DNA from: Lachnospiraceae bacterium
Lineage (GTDB): Bacteria; Bacillota; Clostridia; Lachnospirales; Lachnospiraceae
Length of the DNA stretch: 32,720 nucleotides
Direction: 5' to 3'
NCBI GenBank assembly: GCA_910575475.1
Contig: CAJTGD010000053.1
Span: 1 to 32,720 of the forward strand
Below, piece after piece: positions 16,048 to 24,002 of the stretch. The translations under genes were made by a program, and so were the position numbers. The notes beneath the pieces are model-generated. The model saw only the letters and a list, made by a program, of their open reading frames with translations, was not told the origin of the DNA and did no database searches. Numbering within the stretch: position 1 is the stretch's first letter; each line of letters begins with the position of its first letter.

Positions 16048-16078
16048 ATGGTAAAAAACGTCGGGTACATATGAAAAA
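16048..16078 (+). promoter_or_regulatory. Regulatory repeat unit 2 upstream of the GPH symporter
   Basis: Second 31-bp unit, starting 62 bp after unit 1 (about six helical turns, exactly twice the unit length). It has an A-tract, CGTCGGG, then ATATGAAAAA. It ends 18 bp before a candidate -35 box, a good place for an activator to touch RNA polymerase. Confidence 0.55.
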
Positions 16079-16096
16079 ACTACATTCAAAAAGGGA

Positions 16097-16124
16097 TTCC
16101 CATTGTGTATCATAGGCTTATAAG
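16097..16124 (+). promoter_or_regulatory. Candidate promoter of the GPH symporter-rhamnosidase unit
   Basis: TTCCCA (16097-16102), 16 bp, TATAAG (16119-16124). The -10 is good and the -35 poor, as expected for an activator-dependent promoter. The repeat units lie immediately upstream. Confidence 0.45.
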
Positions 16125-16225
16125 ATACAGGGAGCGAACAGGAAGGGCTGCCGGCCGTATGTGAGGAAGGACAGCGGAAAAAAGAATTGACCCTGTATCA
16201 AATAAAGAGAAAGGGAATGAAGCAA

Positions 16226-17674
16226 ATGAGTAATGAAGCAACAAAAACCCAGGCAAAGCAAGGGAAACTCGGCAAACCATTTATCTGGTTCCATGCCACA
16301 TCCGTAAACGGCGGCGCAATGGCGATCGCGGCGACAATCGCAAGTTATTTTTCACTGTATGTACAGGAGACCATCGGAATCACGGCCGCGCAGTTATCGG
16401 TCATTTTGCTGATCTGTACCCTGTGGGATGCTATCAATGACCCGATCATGGGAGTGATCTGTGATACGGTAAAACCGAGATGGGGGCGGTACCGCACCTG
16501 GTTTACATTTACACCGATCTTTCTGCTGGTTGATATGTTCCTGCTGTTCAGCAACCCGGGATTCATCCAGGGAAGCCCGATGAAAAAATGTATTTACGTG
16601 TGCATTACCTACATGTTCTACGGGATGATCGTAACGGCATATACCATGCCGCAGATGGCAATCCTTCCGGCTATGACGCTGGACGATGAGGAGCGCAATG
16701 ATGTGGTCGCAAAGGGCGCTGGCGTATGTGCTCTGATGTTTACAATTGCTTCTACATTTTCCACACAGCTGGTTGAAATCTTCGGAAGCTACCGGAACCT
16801 GATGTGCTTTTACGCCGTATTCGCGATCATTTCCTTCTGGGGCTTGTACAAGACATCGGAAGAACGCTATGTCATGCCGAAGGAAAAAGGGGAAGGCGGA
16901 TTGAAGCAGCTGGTTTACGTGTTCCGTCATAAAGAAATCTGGCCGGTGATGGTAGTATGGTGTCTGGCAGCGGTTTCTTATGGATTTATGTTCACCTCCT
17001 CCGTATATTATGCACAGTATATTCTGGCAGGGCAAAGAGTCGATTTTGCGACGATGGACGAGGCGGCGATCGGGGCAACGATCGGAGGCACCATTTCCAC
17101 TTATATGGGATTCATCTCCATGGGCGCGCTGATTTCCATGGTGGTGCTGATGCCGATTTTCCTGAAAAAGTTCAAGACAGGATATAAGGCGATGATCATT
17201 TCACAGATTCTGACGATTATATGCTATGTAATCCTGTATTTTACAGGGCGTATGAACTTTATGTACTGCTGTATCCTGTCCTTTGTGGCAACGGCAGTAG
17301 GCTCTATGGTAAACGCATTGGTGAATGTGCTTGTAAATGATACGATTGACTTCATTATGCTCAAGGAAGGAAAACAGCTGAACGGCATCATCTCATCCGT
17401 GAAGGGATTTGCGCAGAAGTGCGGCAATACCATTACCAATTCCGGTATGCTGGCAATTCTGGCGATCTGCGGATTCGACGCGCAGTTAGGACCGTTCGGA
17501 CAGTCCCAGACAGCAGTTACGGGTACCAATATGGTCCGTTTTCTCGTTCCGGCGCTGGTTTCCGCTGCGATCCTGGTGATCATGATCTTCTATCCATTGA
17601 AGAAATATTTCCCGGAGATCGCGGAGATGAAGAAGAGAATTGCGGCAGAGCACGAAGCAAACGGAGCAGAATAG
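16226..17674 (+). CDS. GPH-family sugar:cation symporter (MFS)
   Basis: Glycoside-pentoside-hexuronide family transporter (MelB-like), expected to import a glycoside with Na+ or H+ across the cytoplasmic membrane. From the ATG at 16226, ten bases after AAAGGG, it has 482 residues. An ATG at 16217 and a TTG at 16187 are in frame but less well placed. About twelve hydrophobic segments are visible. The family signature WDAINDPIMG begins at W67 and is followed by RWGRYRTW. It lies between GH3 and the rhamnosidase and behind the repeat units at 15986-16078, so it is probably the entry point for the cluster's substrate. Confidence 0.93.
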   Translation: MSNEATKTQAKQGKLGKPFIWFHATSVNGGAMAIAATIASYFSLYVQETIGITAAQLSVILLICTLWDAINDPIMGVICDTVKPRWGRYRTWFTFTPIFLLVDMFLLFSNPGFIQGSPMKKCIYVCITYMFYGMIVTAYTMPQMAILPAMTLDDEERNDVVAKGAGVCALMFTIASTFSTQLVEIFGSYRNLMCFYAVFAIISFWGLYKTSEERYVMPKEKGEGGLKQLVYVFRHKEIWPVMVVWCLAAVSYGFMFTSSVYYAQYILAGQRVDFATMDEAAIGATIGGTISTYMGFISMGALISMVVLMPIFLKKFKTGYKAMIISQILTIICYVILYFTGRMNFMYCCILSFVATAVGSMVNALVNVLVNDTIDFIMLKEGKQLNGIISSVKGFAQKCGNTITNSGMLAILAICGFDAQLGPFGQSQTAVTGTNMVRFLVPALVSAAILVIMIFYPLKKYFPEIAEMKKRIAAEHEANGAE

Positions 17675-17710
17675 CATTGATATCCGATTGCGGATGGAAA
17701 GACGGGAATG

Positions 17711-17750
17711 GAGAGTATTTCACAGGGATCGACCGGTGGGATACTCTTTT
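17711..17750 (+). terminator. Intercistronic hairpin, possible partial terminator
   Basis: GAGTATTTCAC (17713-17723) pairs with GTGGGATACTC (17736-17746) over 11 bp with two G-T pairs, followed by TTTT and then CCC. The short T-run suggests partial termination or an mRNA end-protecting structure between symporter and rhamnosidase. Confidence 0.4.
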
Positions 17751-17795
17751 CCCATATCCGCAGATTGCAGATTTGGAGAGAAGAGGAGAAAAGAA

Positions 17796-20585
17796 ATGCA
17801 GATTCAGGATTTAAAAATCAATGGAGTAAATAATCCGGTGGGATTCCACATGGACAGTATCATCTGTTCGTGGAAAGTAACACATGCGAAGAGTCAAAAA
17901 CAGGCAAATGTGAAAATAGAGGTCAGTGCAGATGAAGATTTTTGCGAAATAATTTTCACAAAGGAAGGCGCGGACTTAAAGCAGCAGGGGGAAACCCTGT
18001 GCATGGAGCTTAAGCCCAGGACTACATATTATTACCGGGTCACGGTGACCGGGGATCAGGGGGATTCGGCGGTCAGCGGCACATACGTATTTGAGACCGG
18101 AAAGATGGGGGAGCCGTGGAAGGCACAGTGGATCTCGGCGGAAAAAGAGGACCGCTTTCAACCGGTGCTGCGCAAAGTATTTTCCGTGGAAAAGCCGGTC
18201 AGAAGGGCCAGGATCTACGGTACCGGCGTAGGATTGTTCGAGCTGTACATGAACGGGGAAAAGCTGGGGCAGGAATATCTTGCGCCTTATGTGACCCAGT
18301 ATGAGACCAACATCCAGGTGCTGACCTTCCCGGTGGAGGGATTGGCGCAGGGAGAAAACACGCTGGAATTTCTCCTTGGAAAAGGCTGGTACATGGGCGT
18401 ATTCGGCCTGGAGCTGCAGAAACACAACTATGGAGACCGGATGGCGGCCATTGCGGAGCTGCATCTCGAATACGAGGACGGCACAGAGGATCTCATCTGT
18501 ACGGACGGAAGTTGGGAATACAGAGGCTCTATGATCGAGGATTCCGGTATTTATGACGGGGAGATCTATAATGAACTGCTCTGGGAGGGGAAGGAAAATC
18601 CATGGAAACCGGTGAATGTCCTGGAGCATCCGGAGGAAAATGAGGGGACGGAAAATCTGGTGAAGAGTCACCTCATGGATCGCTTAAGTCTTCCGGTGCT
18701 GGCCATGGAAGAATTGGCGGTACAGGAGATCATTCACACTCCGGCAGGAGAAACCGTGCTGGACTTCGGACAGAACTTTGCCGGATTTGTGGAATTTGAC
18801 GCAGCGTTTCCGAAGGGTACAAAGATCACGCTGGAATGTGCCGAGATCCTGCAGGAGGGGAATTTTTACCACGGCAATTACCGGGACGCAGTATCCAAAT
18901 TTACCTATATTTCCGACGGCACAGCGAAAAAAATCCGGCCCCATTTTACATTTTTCGGATTCCGCTATATCCGTCTTACCGGATGGCCGGGAGAATGCAG
19001 AAAAGAAGCGTTTACAGGAAAGGTGCTGTATTCGGACATTGAGCGGACCGGATATATCCGGACGAACAATGAGAAGATCAACCGCCTGTATGAAAATACA
19101 GTGTGGGGTTTAAAGGGCAATTTCATCGACATGCCCACGGACTGCCCCCAGAGAAGCGAACGCCTGGGCTGGACAGGCGACGCCCAGGTCTTTGCGCCTA
19201 CGGCAAGCTACCATATGGATACCAGGGCATTTTTCCACAAATTCATGAAAGATCTGCGGGATGAGCAGAGGTTTTTAGGCGGCGGGATTCCCAACTATGT
19301 GCCCAACATCGGACACAAGCCGGACTGCGGGAGCGTGTGGGGGGATGTGGCCACATTTGTTCCCCATGTGCTGTATCGGTATTACGGAACCGCCGAAGAG
19401 CTGGAGTATTGCTACCCGTTGATGCGGGACTGGGTGGAGTATATCGACTGGCAGGACGCGGCCAGGGGCGGCAGGCAGTACCTGTACAACTTCGGATTTC
19501 ATTTCGGGGACTGGCTGGCACTGGACGGGCCGACGCCTACCAGCTTCAAGGGCAGCACCAACGACGACTTCATTGCCTCCGTTTACTATTACCGCTCCGT
19601 GCAGATCGTCCGGGAGGCGGCCGGGCGTCTGGGAAAAACGGAGGACGTGAAGCGGTATCAGGAGCTGGAGGAGAAGATCTATGAAGCGGTTCTGCGGGAG
19701 TTCTATACACCCAGCGGCAGGCTTGCCATTGATACCCAGGCAGCTTATGTGATTGCGCTGAAATTCCATGTATACAAGGACCGCCAGAAGCTGATCGGCC
19801 AGTTTAAGCAGCGTTTGATGCAGGACTGCCATCAGATCAAATGCGGCTTCGTGGGGGCGCCCCTTTTGTGCACCGTGCTGGCGGAAGCCGGATTGTTTGA
19901 GCTGGCCTATGATTTTCTCTTAAAGGAAGGTTTCCCAAGCTGGCTTTACAGCGTCAACCTGGGGGCTACCACCATCTGGGAGCGGTGGAACTCTGTGGGA
20001 GAGGACGGGACCATCAGCGACACCGGGATGAACTCCCTGAACCATTATTCTTACGGCTCCGTGATGGAATTTGTATACGCTTATGCAGCCGGCATCCGTC
20101 CGCTGGAGCCGGGATTTGCAAAAGCGGTGATCGCGCCCCATCCGGACATCCGCCTGAGAAAAATGGAATGCAGTTACAATTCGGTTTCCGGAAACTATGT
20201 CTGCAATTATGAGATCTGCGGGGACGGAAAGATGCGCGTGCAGGTGGAAGTGCCGTTCAACTGTGAGGCGGTTGTGGAGCTTCCGGGCTATCAGGAAAAG
20301 AGCGTGACACTGGGTGCAGGGGTCTATGAATACTGCTATGTGCCGGAGACGGATTACCGGAAGCCATACAGCAAGGATACCACGTTGAACCGAATCGCGG
20401 CGGATGGAAATGCTATGAAAGTGCTGGCAAAATATGCGCCTGCAATCGCGGGAATCGCAGCGTCCGGCGATCCGGAGCTGGGGGCGAATACACTGGAGGA
20501 TATTTCCCATAAGGGATTTCTGCCCTTTGAGCCGGAGAAGCTGTGGCAGGCGGTTGAGGAATTGTCGGAGCTGGCTGTGGGGTGA
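17796..20585 (+). CDS. Alpha-L-rhamnosidase, glycoside hydrolase family 78
   Basis: Inverting enzyme that removes terminal alpha-L-rhamnose from glycosides. From the ATG at 17796 (after GAGGAGA) it has 929 residues. N-terminal beta domains (about 1-330) precede the (alpha/alpha)6 barrel (about 420-770), which carries DCPQRSERLGWTGDAQ; E455 there is the predicted general acid. E729 in TTIWERWNS is the predicted general base. A beta-sandwich and then a helical tail (about 858-929) end the protein. The tail resembles the tail of the GH2 protein encoded at 27560-29767. No signal peptide. Its stop codon overlaps the start of a broken esterase fragment, so the 3' side of this gene is a deletion scar. 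Confidence 0.94.
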   Translation: MQIQDLKINGVNNPVGFHMDSIICSWKVTHAKSQKQANVKIEVSADEDFCEIIFTKEGADLKQQGETLCMELKPRTTYYYRVTVTGDQGDSAVSGTYVFETGKMGEPWKAQWISAEKEDRFQPVLRKVFSVEKPVRRARIYGTGVGLFELYMNGEKLGQEYLAPYVTQYETNIQVLTFPVEGLAQGENTLEFLLGKGWYMGVFGLELQKHNYGDRMAAIAELHLEYEDGTEDLICTDGSWEYRGSMIEDSGIYDGEIYNELLWEGKENPWKPVNVLEHPEENEGTENLVKSHLMDRLSLPVLAMEELAVQEIIHTPAGETVLDFGQNFAGFVEFDAAFPKGTKITLECAEILQEGNFYHGNYRDAVSKFTYISDGTAKKIRPHFTFFGFRYIRLTGWPGECRKEAFTGKVLYSDIERTGYIRTNNEKINRLYENTVWGLKGNFIDMPTDCPQRSERLGWTGDAQVFAPTASYHMDTRAFFHKFMKDLRDEQRFLGGGIPNYVPNIGHKPDCGSVWGDVATFVPHVLYRYYGTAEELEYCYPLMRDWVEYIDWQDAARGGRQYLYNFGFHFGDWLALDGPTPTSFKGSTNDDFIASVYYYRSVQIVREAAGRLGKTEDVKRYQELEEKIYEAVLREFYTPSGRLAIDTQAAYVIALKFHVYKDRQKLIGQFKQRLMQDCHQIKCGFVGAPLLCTVLAEAGLFELAYDFLLKEGFPSWLYSVNLGATTIWERWNSVGEDGTISDTGMNSLNHYSYGSVMEFVYAYAAGIRPLEPGFAKAVIAPHPDIRLRKMECSYNSVSGNYVCNYEICGDGKMRVQVEVPFNCEAVVELPGYQEKSVTLGAGVYEYCYVPETDYRKPYSKDTTLNRIAADGNAMKVLAKYAPAIAGIAASGDPELGANTLEDISHKGFLPFEPEKLWQAVEELSELAVG

Positions 20586-20802
20586 CGGATATGGGTTAGA
20601 GCCGTTTGAACTGCATATTTTTGAGGAAGGCCCCCACGGTCTGGCGTTTTCGGACCAGTCTTCGGCAGAATCCCTGTCGCAGGTATATCCGGACGCGGCA
20701 AAATGGGCGGATCTGGCGGGAGAGTGGCTGAAAAAGCGATTTGCGCTGCCGCTGCCGGAGAAATCCTCTTTCGAGAAATTGCTGGAGAATGGTGGGATAT
20801 AG
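20581..20802 (+). pseudogene. C-terminal remnant of an alpha/beta-hydrolase (BD-FAE/acetyl-xylan-esterase type)
   Basis: A 73-codon open stretch has no start codon or ribosome binding site of its own and overlaps the rhamnosidase stop in another frame. Its translation, PFELHIFEEGPHGLAFSD followed by AAKWADLAGEWLKKRF, looks like the last helix-strand part of BD-FAE-type esterases, including the catalytic histidine (GPHGLAF). The nucleophile-serine part (GxSAGG) is absent. It is best read as the end of a deleted esterase gene that once followed the rhamnosidase. Confidence 0.7.
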
Positions 20803-20849
20803 AGGCTGATAAAAATAGATGAAATCATTGCACATGGAAGAGGAGTGGA

Positions 20850-21821
20850 TTGAATATGTTTCAAACAGTAGACGGCTGGCTGAAAACCAGCGGACAGACC
20901 TTTACAAATGAGAAGGGACAGGAGGTGCTCCTGCGCGGCCTTGGCGTCGCGAACTGGCTGAACCCGGAAGGCTTTTTATTCGGCGGTGCTCCCTTCGGCG
21001 GGGTGATGGGACGGTTTGCCAGGTCCTGCGAATTTGACCGGGGACGGACGATGGACCAGTTTGTAGCCGAGCTGTGCGGCCCGTCTTATCAAAAGAAATT
21101 CTGGAAGCAGTGGGTAGACAACTATTTTGCGGAGGCGGATATTCGGAAGATGAAGGAGCAGGGATTTAATTCGGTCCGTTTTCCGTTGGATGCGAGGCTT
21201 CTGCTGGAGGAGGAGCCGGGCTATCATTTTATCGAAGAGCATTTTCAATTATTGGAGCATTATCTGGATCTGTGCGAAAAGTACGGCTTGTATGTGATTC
21301 TGGACATGCATGCGGCCTGTGCGGGGCAGAGCGCAGTCTCCTGTGACAACGGCGTAGACAACCAACCCCACCTCTTCCTGGATGAGGAAGGGGCAAATCG
21401 CACCATTCGCCTGTGGCAGGAGTTGGCCGAGCGTTGGGCGGACCGCTGGATCATTGCGGGATACGACCTGCTCAACGAGCCTATTTCACTGCCGGAATTT
21501 GACTGCCTGATCCCGGAACTGAAAGCATTCTATGACCGGCTCGTGACGGCGATCCGCCAGGTGGATCAAAAGCATATTCTGTTTATACAGGGAAACCGTT
21601 TTGCAAATCGGCTGGATATTTTTGACCACGATTATGATCCGGAATATCACAACTGGGCGATCTGTACCCATTGCTATGAGACATTTCCGGATCTGGCCCT
21701 GTTCGGACCGATTCTGGAAAAACGGGCGCAGTGGAATGTGCCGGTGTGGATGGGGGGAGACCGGAGGGAGCAGCCCGGCCAATCCCGAAGCAGGCAGCGC
21801 CTGAATGGCAGTGACATTTGA
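20850..21821 (+). pseudogene. GH5 glycosidase, 5' part, frameshifted before the nucleophile
   Basis: Reads as a family 5 (cellulase-like) hydrolase from TTG 20850 (or ATG 20856), after GGAAGAGGAG. Residue E210 in DLLNEPIS is the predicted acid/base. At the six-G run 21752-21757 the frame is lost: as written it reads VWMGGDRREQ and stops at 21821. With five G bases it reads VWMGETGGSS, which restores the expected nucleophile motif WMGETG. The reading then meets TGA (21802-21804) and continues in the open stretch at 21805-22539. The gene therefore has two lesions. If they are real, it is inactive, because the nucleophile is lost. Confidence 0.85.
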
Positions 21822-22539
21822 AATGATGATGGAGTATCATATCAGCTACAATATCTGGTGCGCGAAAGCGCTGGAGGGCGTGGATGCCGCCTATTCGGTT
21901 TCTTTTTGCGGCCCCGATCCAAAAGGGTGGCGGCAGATTGTGGATTACTGTGCGAAAGGTACGGCGAAACCGGGCTATGCAAAGGCAATCAAGATTTTTG
22001 ATGAATTGTTGGAGAATATCAAACTGGAAAACTGCACGGAACAAAAAGATCGGGTGGCGGCCATGCTGCGGCGTCCGGGAATCCGGGTTTTGGCCAGTGG
22101 ATACGATACGGACCAGGAGTACAGCGGGACGTGGCCTTATGCACTTTACTGCGGCTACCGCCGGGAGGACAGGATGCATCTGGTTTACGAACCGGGATAT
22201 ATCCCAAACGATCTGGGCGGACTTGCTATGATGAATCCCCATCCGGAAAAGTATGGCGACTATCCCCACATCTGGCTCCGGCTGGAGGAAGGCGACTGCG
22301 CAAGTTATACGGTTCGAGAGGCAAAGGAGCCTGTTTCGGTGCGGCTCTATGGGATGGCAGCGGGAGAGAATCAGATCCGGGTTTTCGAGGGGGAGAAGAT
22401 CATTTTTGAAGGCAGCGTACCTGTTTCCAATGAAATCACGGCGATTCCGGCAGGAAAAACCGGAAGCGGGGAACGTGTCGTCATCAAAATAGAAGCTGTC
22501 AGCGGCAGCGTGGTGCTGAAAACGGTAGAGTTTTGTTAG
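21805..22539 (+). pseudogene. GH5 glycosidase, 3' part (end of barrel and C-terminal beta domain)
   Basis: A 244-codon open stretch in the same frame as the corrected GH5 reading, directly after its internal TGA. It begins MAVTFEMMMEYHISYNIWCAKA, the last barrel helices, and ends in a beta-rich region (RVFEGEKIIFEGSVPV, VVIKIEAVSG). The TGA lies where TGG (Trp) would read through: GSA, stop, MAVTF. An ATG follows the stop, but I see no convincing ribosome binding site, so separate translation is doubtful. Automated annotation might list it as a separate hypothetical or cellulase protein. Confidence 0.8.
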
Positions 22540-22552
22540 TTGCAGGTCGCAC

Positions 22553-22603
22553 GTTACTGTTCACGGTGCCTTGCACCCTGCTGCAAGGCATCCGGTCAGT
22601 AAA
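22553..22603. repeat. REP-like hairpin element
   Basis: TGCCTTGCA (22567-22575) and TGCAAGGCA (22582-22590) form a perfect 9-bp core around CCCTGC. TTACTG (22554-22559) and CAGTAA (22597-22602) pair again outside it. No T-run follows. The shape resembles dispersed extragenic palindromes; whether it recurs in the genome cannot be seen from this window. Confidence 0.45.
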
Positions 22604-22912
22604 ATAGCGGTTGCGTGCATCTAGTACGGCATTGCGTATATAATGGTGAATAATGTGTCTGATATTTTTGTCAGGACAAGGCGGAGGAAACAGGCGCAAA
22701 GCATCTGCCTGCCGCATAGGTTTTGATCCTGCTTGGAATCCCTCTGCGGTTTGAGGAATTTCTGCCCCTCGTATCCGGCGGTTCAGAGTAAAATGAACGT
22801 AACAAATATCAATTCGTTTCAGCCGTTTTTATGCGGCAGGAAGGAGTAGCTATGGAAGCGGAACGGTTTACGAAAGAAGAGTAATCTTGGGAAATATGGA
22901 ATCCGATTAGGG
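22604..22912. other. Gene-poor stretch with no credible intact gene
   Basis: A -10-like TATAAT lies near 22641 without a clear -35, and a small hairpin (GTCTGA with TCAGGAC) near 22660-22682. Two tiny open frames occur: 22793-22849 (18 codons, MNVTNINSFQ...) and 22852-22884 (10 codons, MEAERFTKEE), the second behind a strong AGGAAGGAG. Neither resembles a known protein. They may be the starts of lost genes, or the stretch may be an RNA I cannot name. Confidence 0.4.
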
Positions 22913-22947
22913 AAAAAGACGAAGGCTGGTCAGAGGATGACCAGCCT
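22913..22947 (-). terminator. Terminator of the merR transcript
   Basis: A perfect 10-bp stem, AGGCTGGTCA (22923-22932) with TGACCAGCCT (22938-22947), encloses five bases. On the minus strand it is followed by TCGTCTTTTTC. It lies just beyond the toxin-like fragment downstream of merR. Confidence 0.7.
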
Positions 22948-22964
22948 CCTTGCCGGATAGGCGG

Positions 22965-23030
22965 CTTATTTTGTGTCTGCCAGTAGAGGGAATCATCCCA
23001 AGGATCATCAGACCATATTTTTTCATGCAT
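22965..23030 (-). pseudogene. 5' fragment of a yoeB-like toxin gene
   Basis: An ATG at 23030 overlaps the merR stop and opens a frame whose first 22 residues, IWSDDPWDDSLYWQTQNK after MHEK, resemble the start of Txe/YoeB mRNA-interferase toxins, which typically read W-x-D-Y-x-Y-W-Q-x-Q-D-K-K. After the lysine the similarity ends and the frame runs into the terminator hairpin. The catalytic C-terminal part is missing, so no active toxin is encoded. Assignment rests on motif recognition only. Confidence 0.55.
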
Positions 23031-23988
23031 CGTCCACCTCGATCAGTTCATGGGATTTCCCTTTTCCGGCTTTCAGTTCCGGTACAGATTTTTTTATATA
23101 AGCCATGTTTGTTTCTGAATAAAACAGATCGGGTGTTTTTATCCCAATTTCAATCTGCGTAATATAATCCTCCATCCTCTCGATCACATTTTCATTGATC
23201 CCCATTTCATAAGAAAAGCCCCACAGCGTCAGGTTCTGCGCCTTGGCAAAATCCAGGATTTCCCGATATTTGCGGGGGATCTCTTTCCATGGCCCCTTGT
23301 GGAAAGCCTGGATATACCTGCCGGCGGGCTGTATATGGAATGCGCTTTCCCGGGGGCGGGACTCTGCGGATTCCTCTGTAAAAACCGATGCCTCGGGATC
23401 GGGAATCTCAATGAAGAGGTGGGTATAGTCCTCAAAATATCCGTTGTAAATGCTTTCCACCGGAAGTATGGTCCCGTAGGAGGCGTCGTGTAGGCGGCGG
23501 AGCTGGCATTTTTTCGTTGCGGCGGTGATCATTTCCACCTCTTTTTCAAAAGAAGTCTCTCCGGTGATCTCAACAGTCACTAAGGCCCGTTCCTCCTTTT
23601 CCACAATACGGATCTGGGACAGATCCATAGTGAGCAGAGTCTCCATATGTTCATGATAGCTGCATAAGGTTTTTCGGAGCGACCTCAGATGTTCGATACT
23701 CTGATCCAGGGCCGTTATTTTTTCTTCCAACAGGATTTTCAGGCTGGCGGCGGAACGGTTTTTCATAAAATCCTGAATCTCGCTGACAGATACGTCCAGT
23801 TCCCGAAGCAGGAGAATGGTCTCTAAGATGGCGCTTTGACGATAGCTGTAACAGCGGTATCCGTTTTCCGGGTTGACGGCCGCCGGCCGGAACAGCCCGA
23901 TCTCGTCATACCACATCAGTGTTTTCTTATTGATTCCGTGCATGGCCGCAAACTGGCCGATGGTGAGCAATTTCTCGTTTTGGATCAT
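23023..23988 (-). CDS. MerR-family regulator with GyrI-like effector domain and a foreign C-terminal tail
   Basis: Dimeric activator that untwists promoters with an over-long spacer. The 321 residues include the MerR winged helix (about 8-75, LTIGQFAAMHGINKKTLMWYDEIGLF and GYRCYSYRQ), a coiled-coil linker (about 80-120), and a GyrI/BmrR-like drug-binding domain (about 125-290) ending QIEIGIK. It is divergent from a MATE pump with a perfect MerR operator between, so it probably senses a toxic compound and induces the pump. The last 30 residues (ETNMAYIKKSVPELKAGKGK, then SHELIEVDDA) look like the end of a YefM antitoxin, suggesting an in-frame fusion by deletion. Start ATG 23988 follows AAGGAGA. 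Confidence 0.9.
   Translation of the reverse strand: MIQNEKLLTIGQFAAMHGINKKTLMWYDEIGLFRPAAVNPENGYRCYSYRQSAILETILLLRELDVSVSEIQDFMKNRSAASLKILLEEKITALDQSIEHLRSLRKTLCSYHEHMETLLTMDLSQIRIVEKEERALVTVEITGETSFEKEVEMITAATKKCQLRRLHDASYGTILPVESIYNGYFEDYTHLFIEIPDPEASVFTEESAESRPRESAFHIQPAGRYIQAFHKGPWKEIPRKYREILDFAKAQNLTLWGFSYEMGINENVIERMEDYITQIEIGIKTPDLFYSETNMAYIKKSVPELKAGKGKSHELIEVDDA
23026..23115 (-). other. YefM-antitoxin-like tail fused to merR
   Basis: The merR frame ends with about 30 residues beyond the effector domain. They resemble the C-terminus of Phd/YefM antitoxins (LKAGKGK followed by HELIEVDD), the part that binds YoeB. A YoeB-like start overlaps immediately after it, in the order and overlap typical of yefM-yoeB. 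This is inference from motif memory. Confidence 0.5.
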
Positions 23989-24002
23989 TTTTTAAAATCT
24001 CC

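Noticed and set aside
15986..16078. The repeated units as the start of a CRISPR array
   Set aside because: Only two imperfect copies exist, they are AT-rich without a palindromic repeat structure, the layout fits operators before a promoter, and no cas gene is present.
17640..17795. Longer N-terminus of the rhamnosidase
   Set aside because: It would overlap the symporter gene and include the intercistronic hairpin; the ATG at 17796 has a clear GAGGAGA site.
21802..21804. TGA in GH5 as selenocysteine or recoded tryptophan
   Set aside because: A separate frameshift upstream is also needed to reach this frame, and other genes here use TGA as a normal stop; decay or sequencing error is simpler.
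22793..22849. 18-codon frame MNVTNINSFQ... as a real small gene
   Set aside because: No ribosome binding site precedes it and the stretch lies among remnants; it is mentioned only as part of the gene-poor region.
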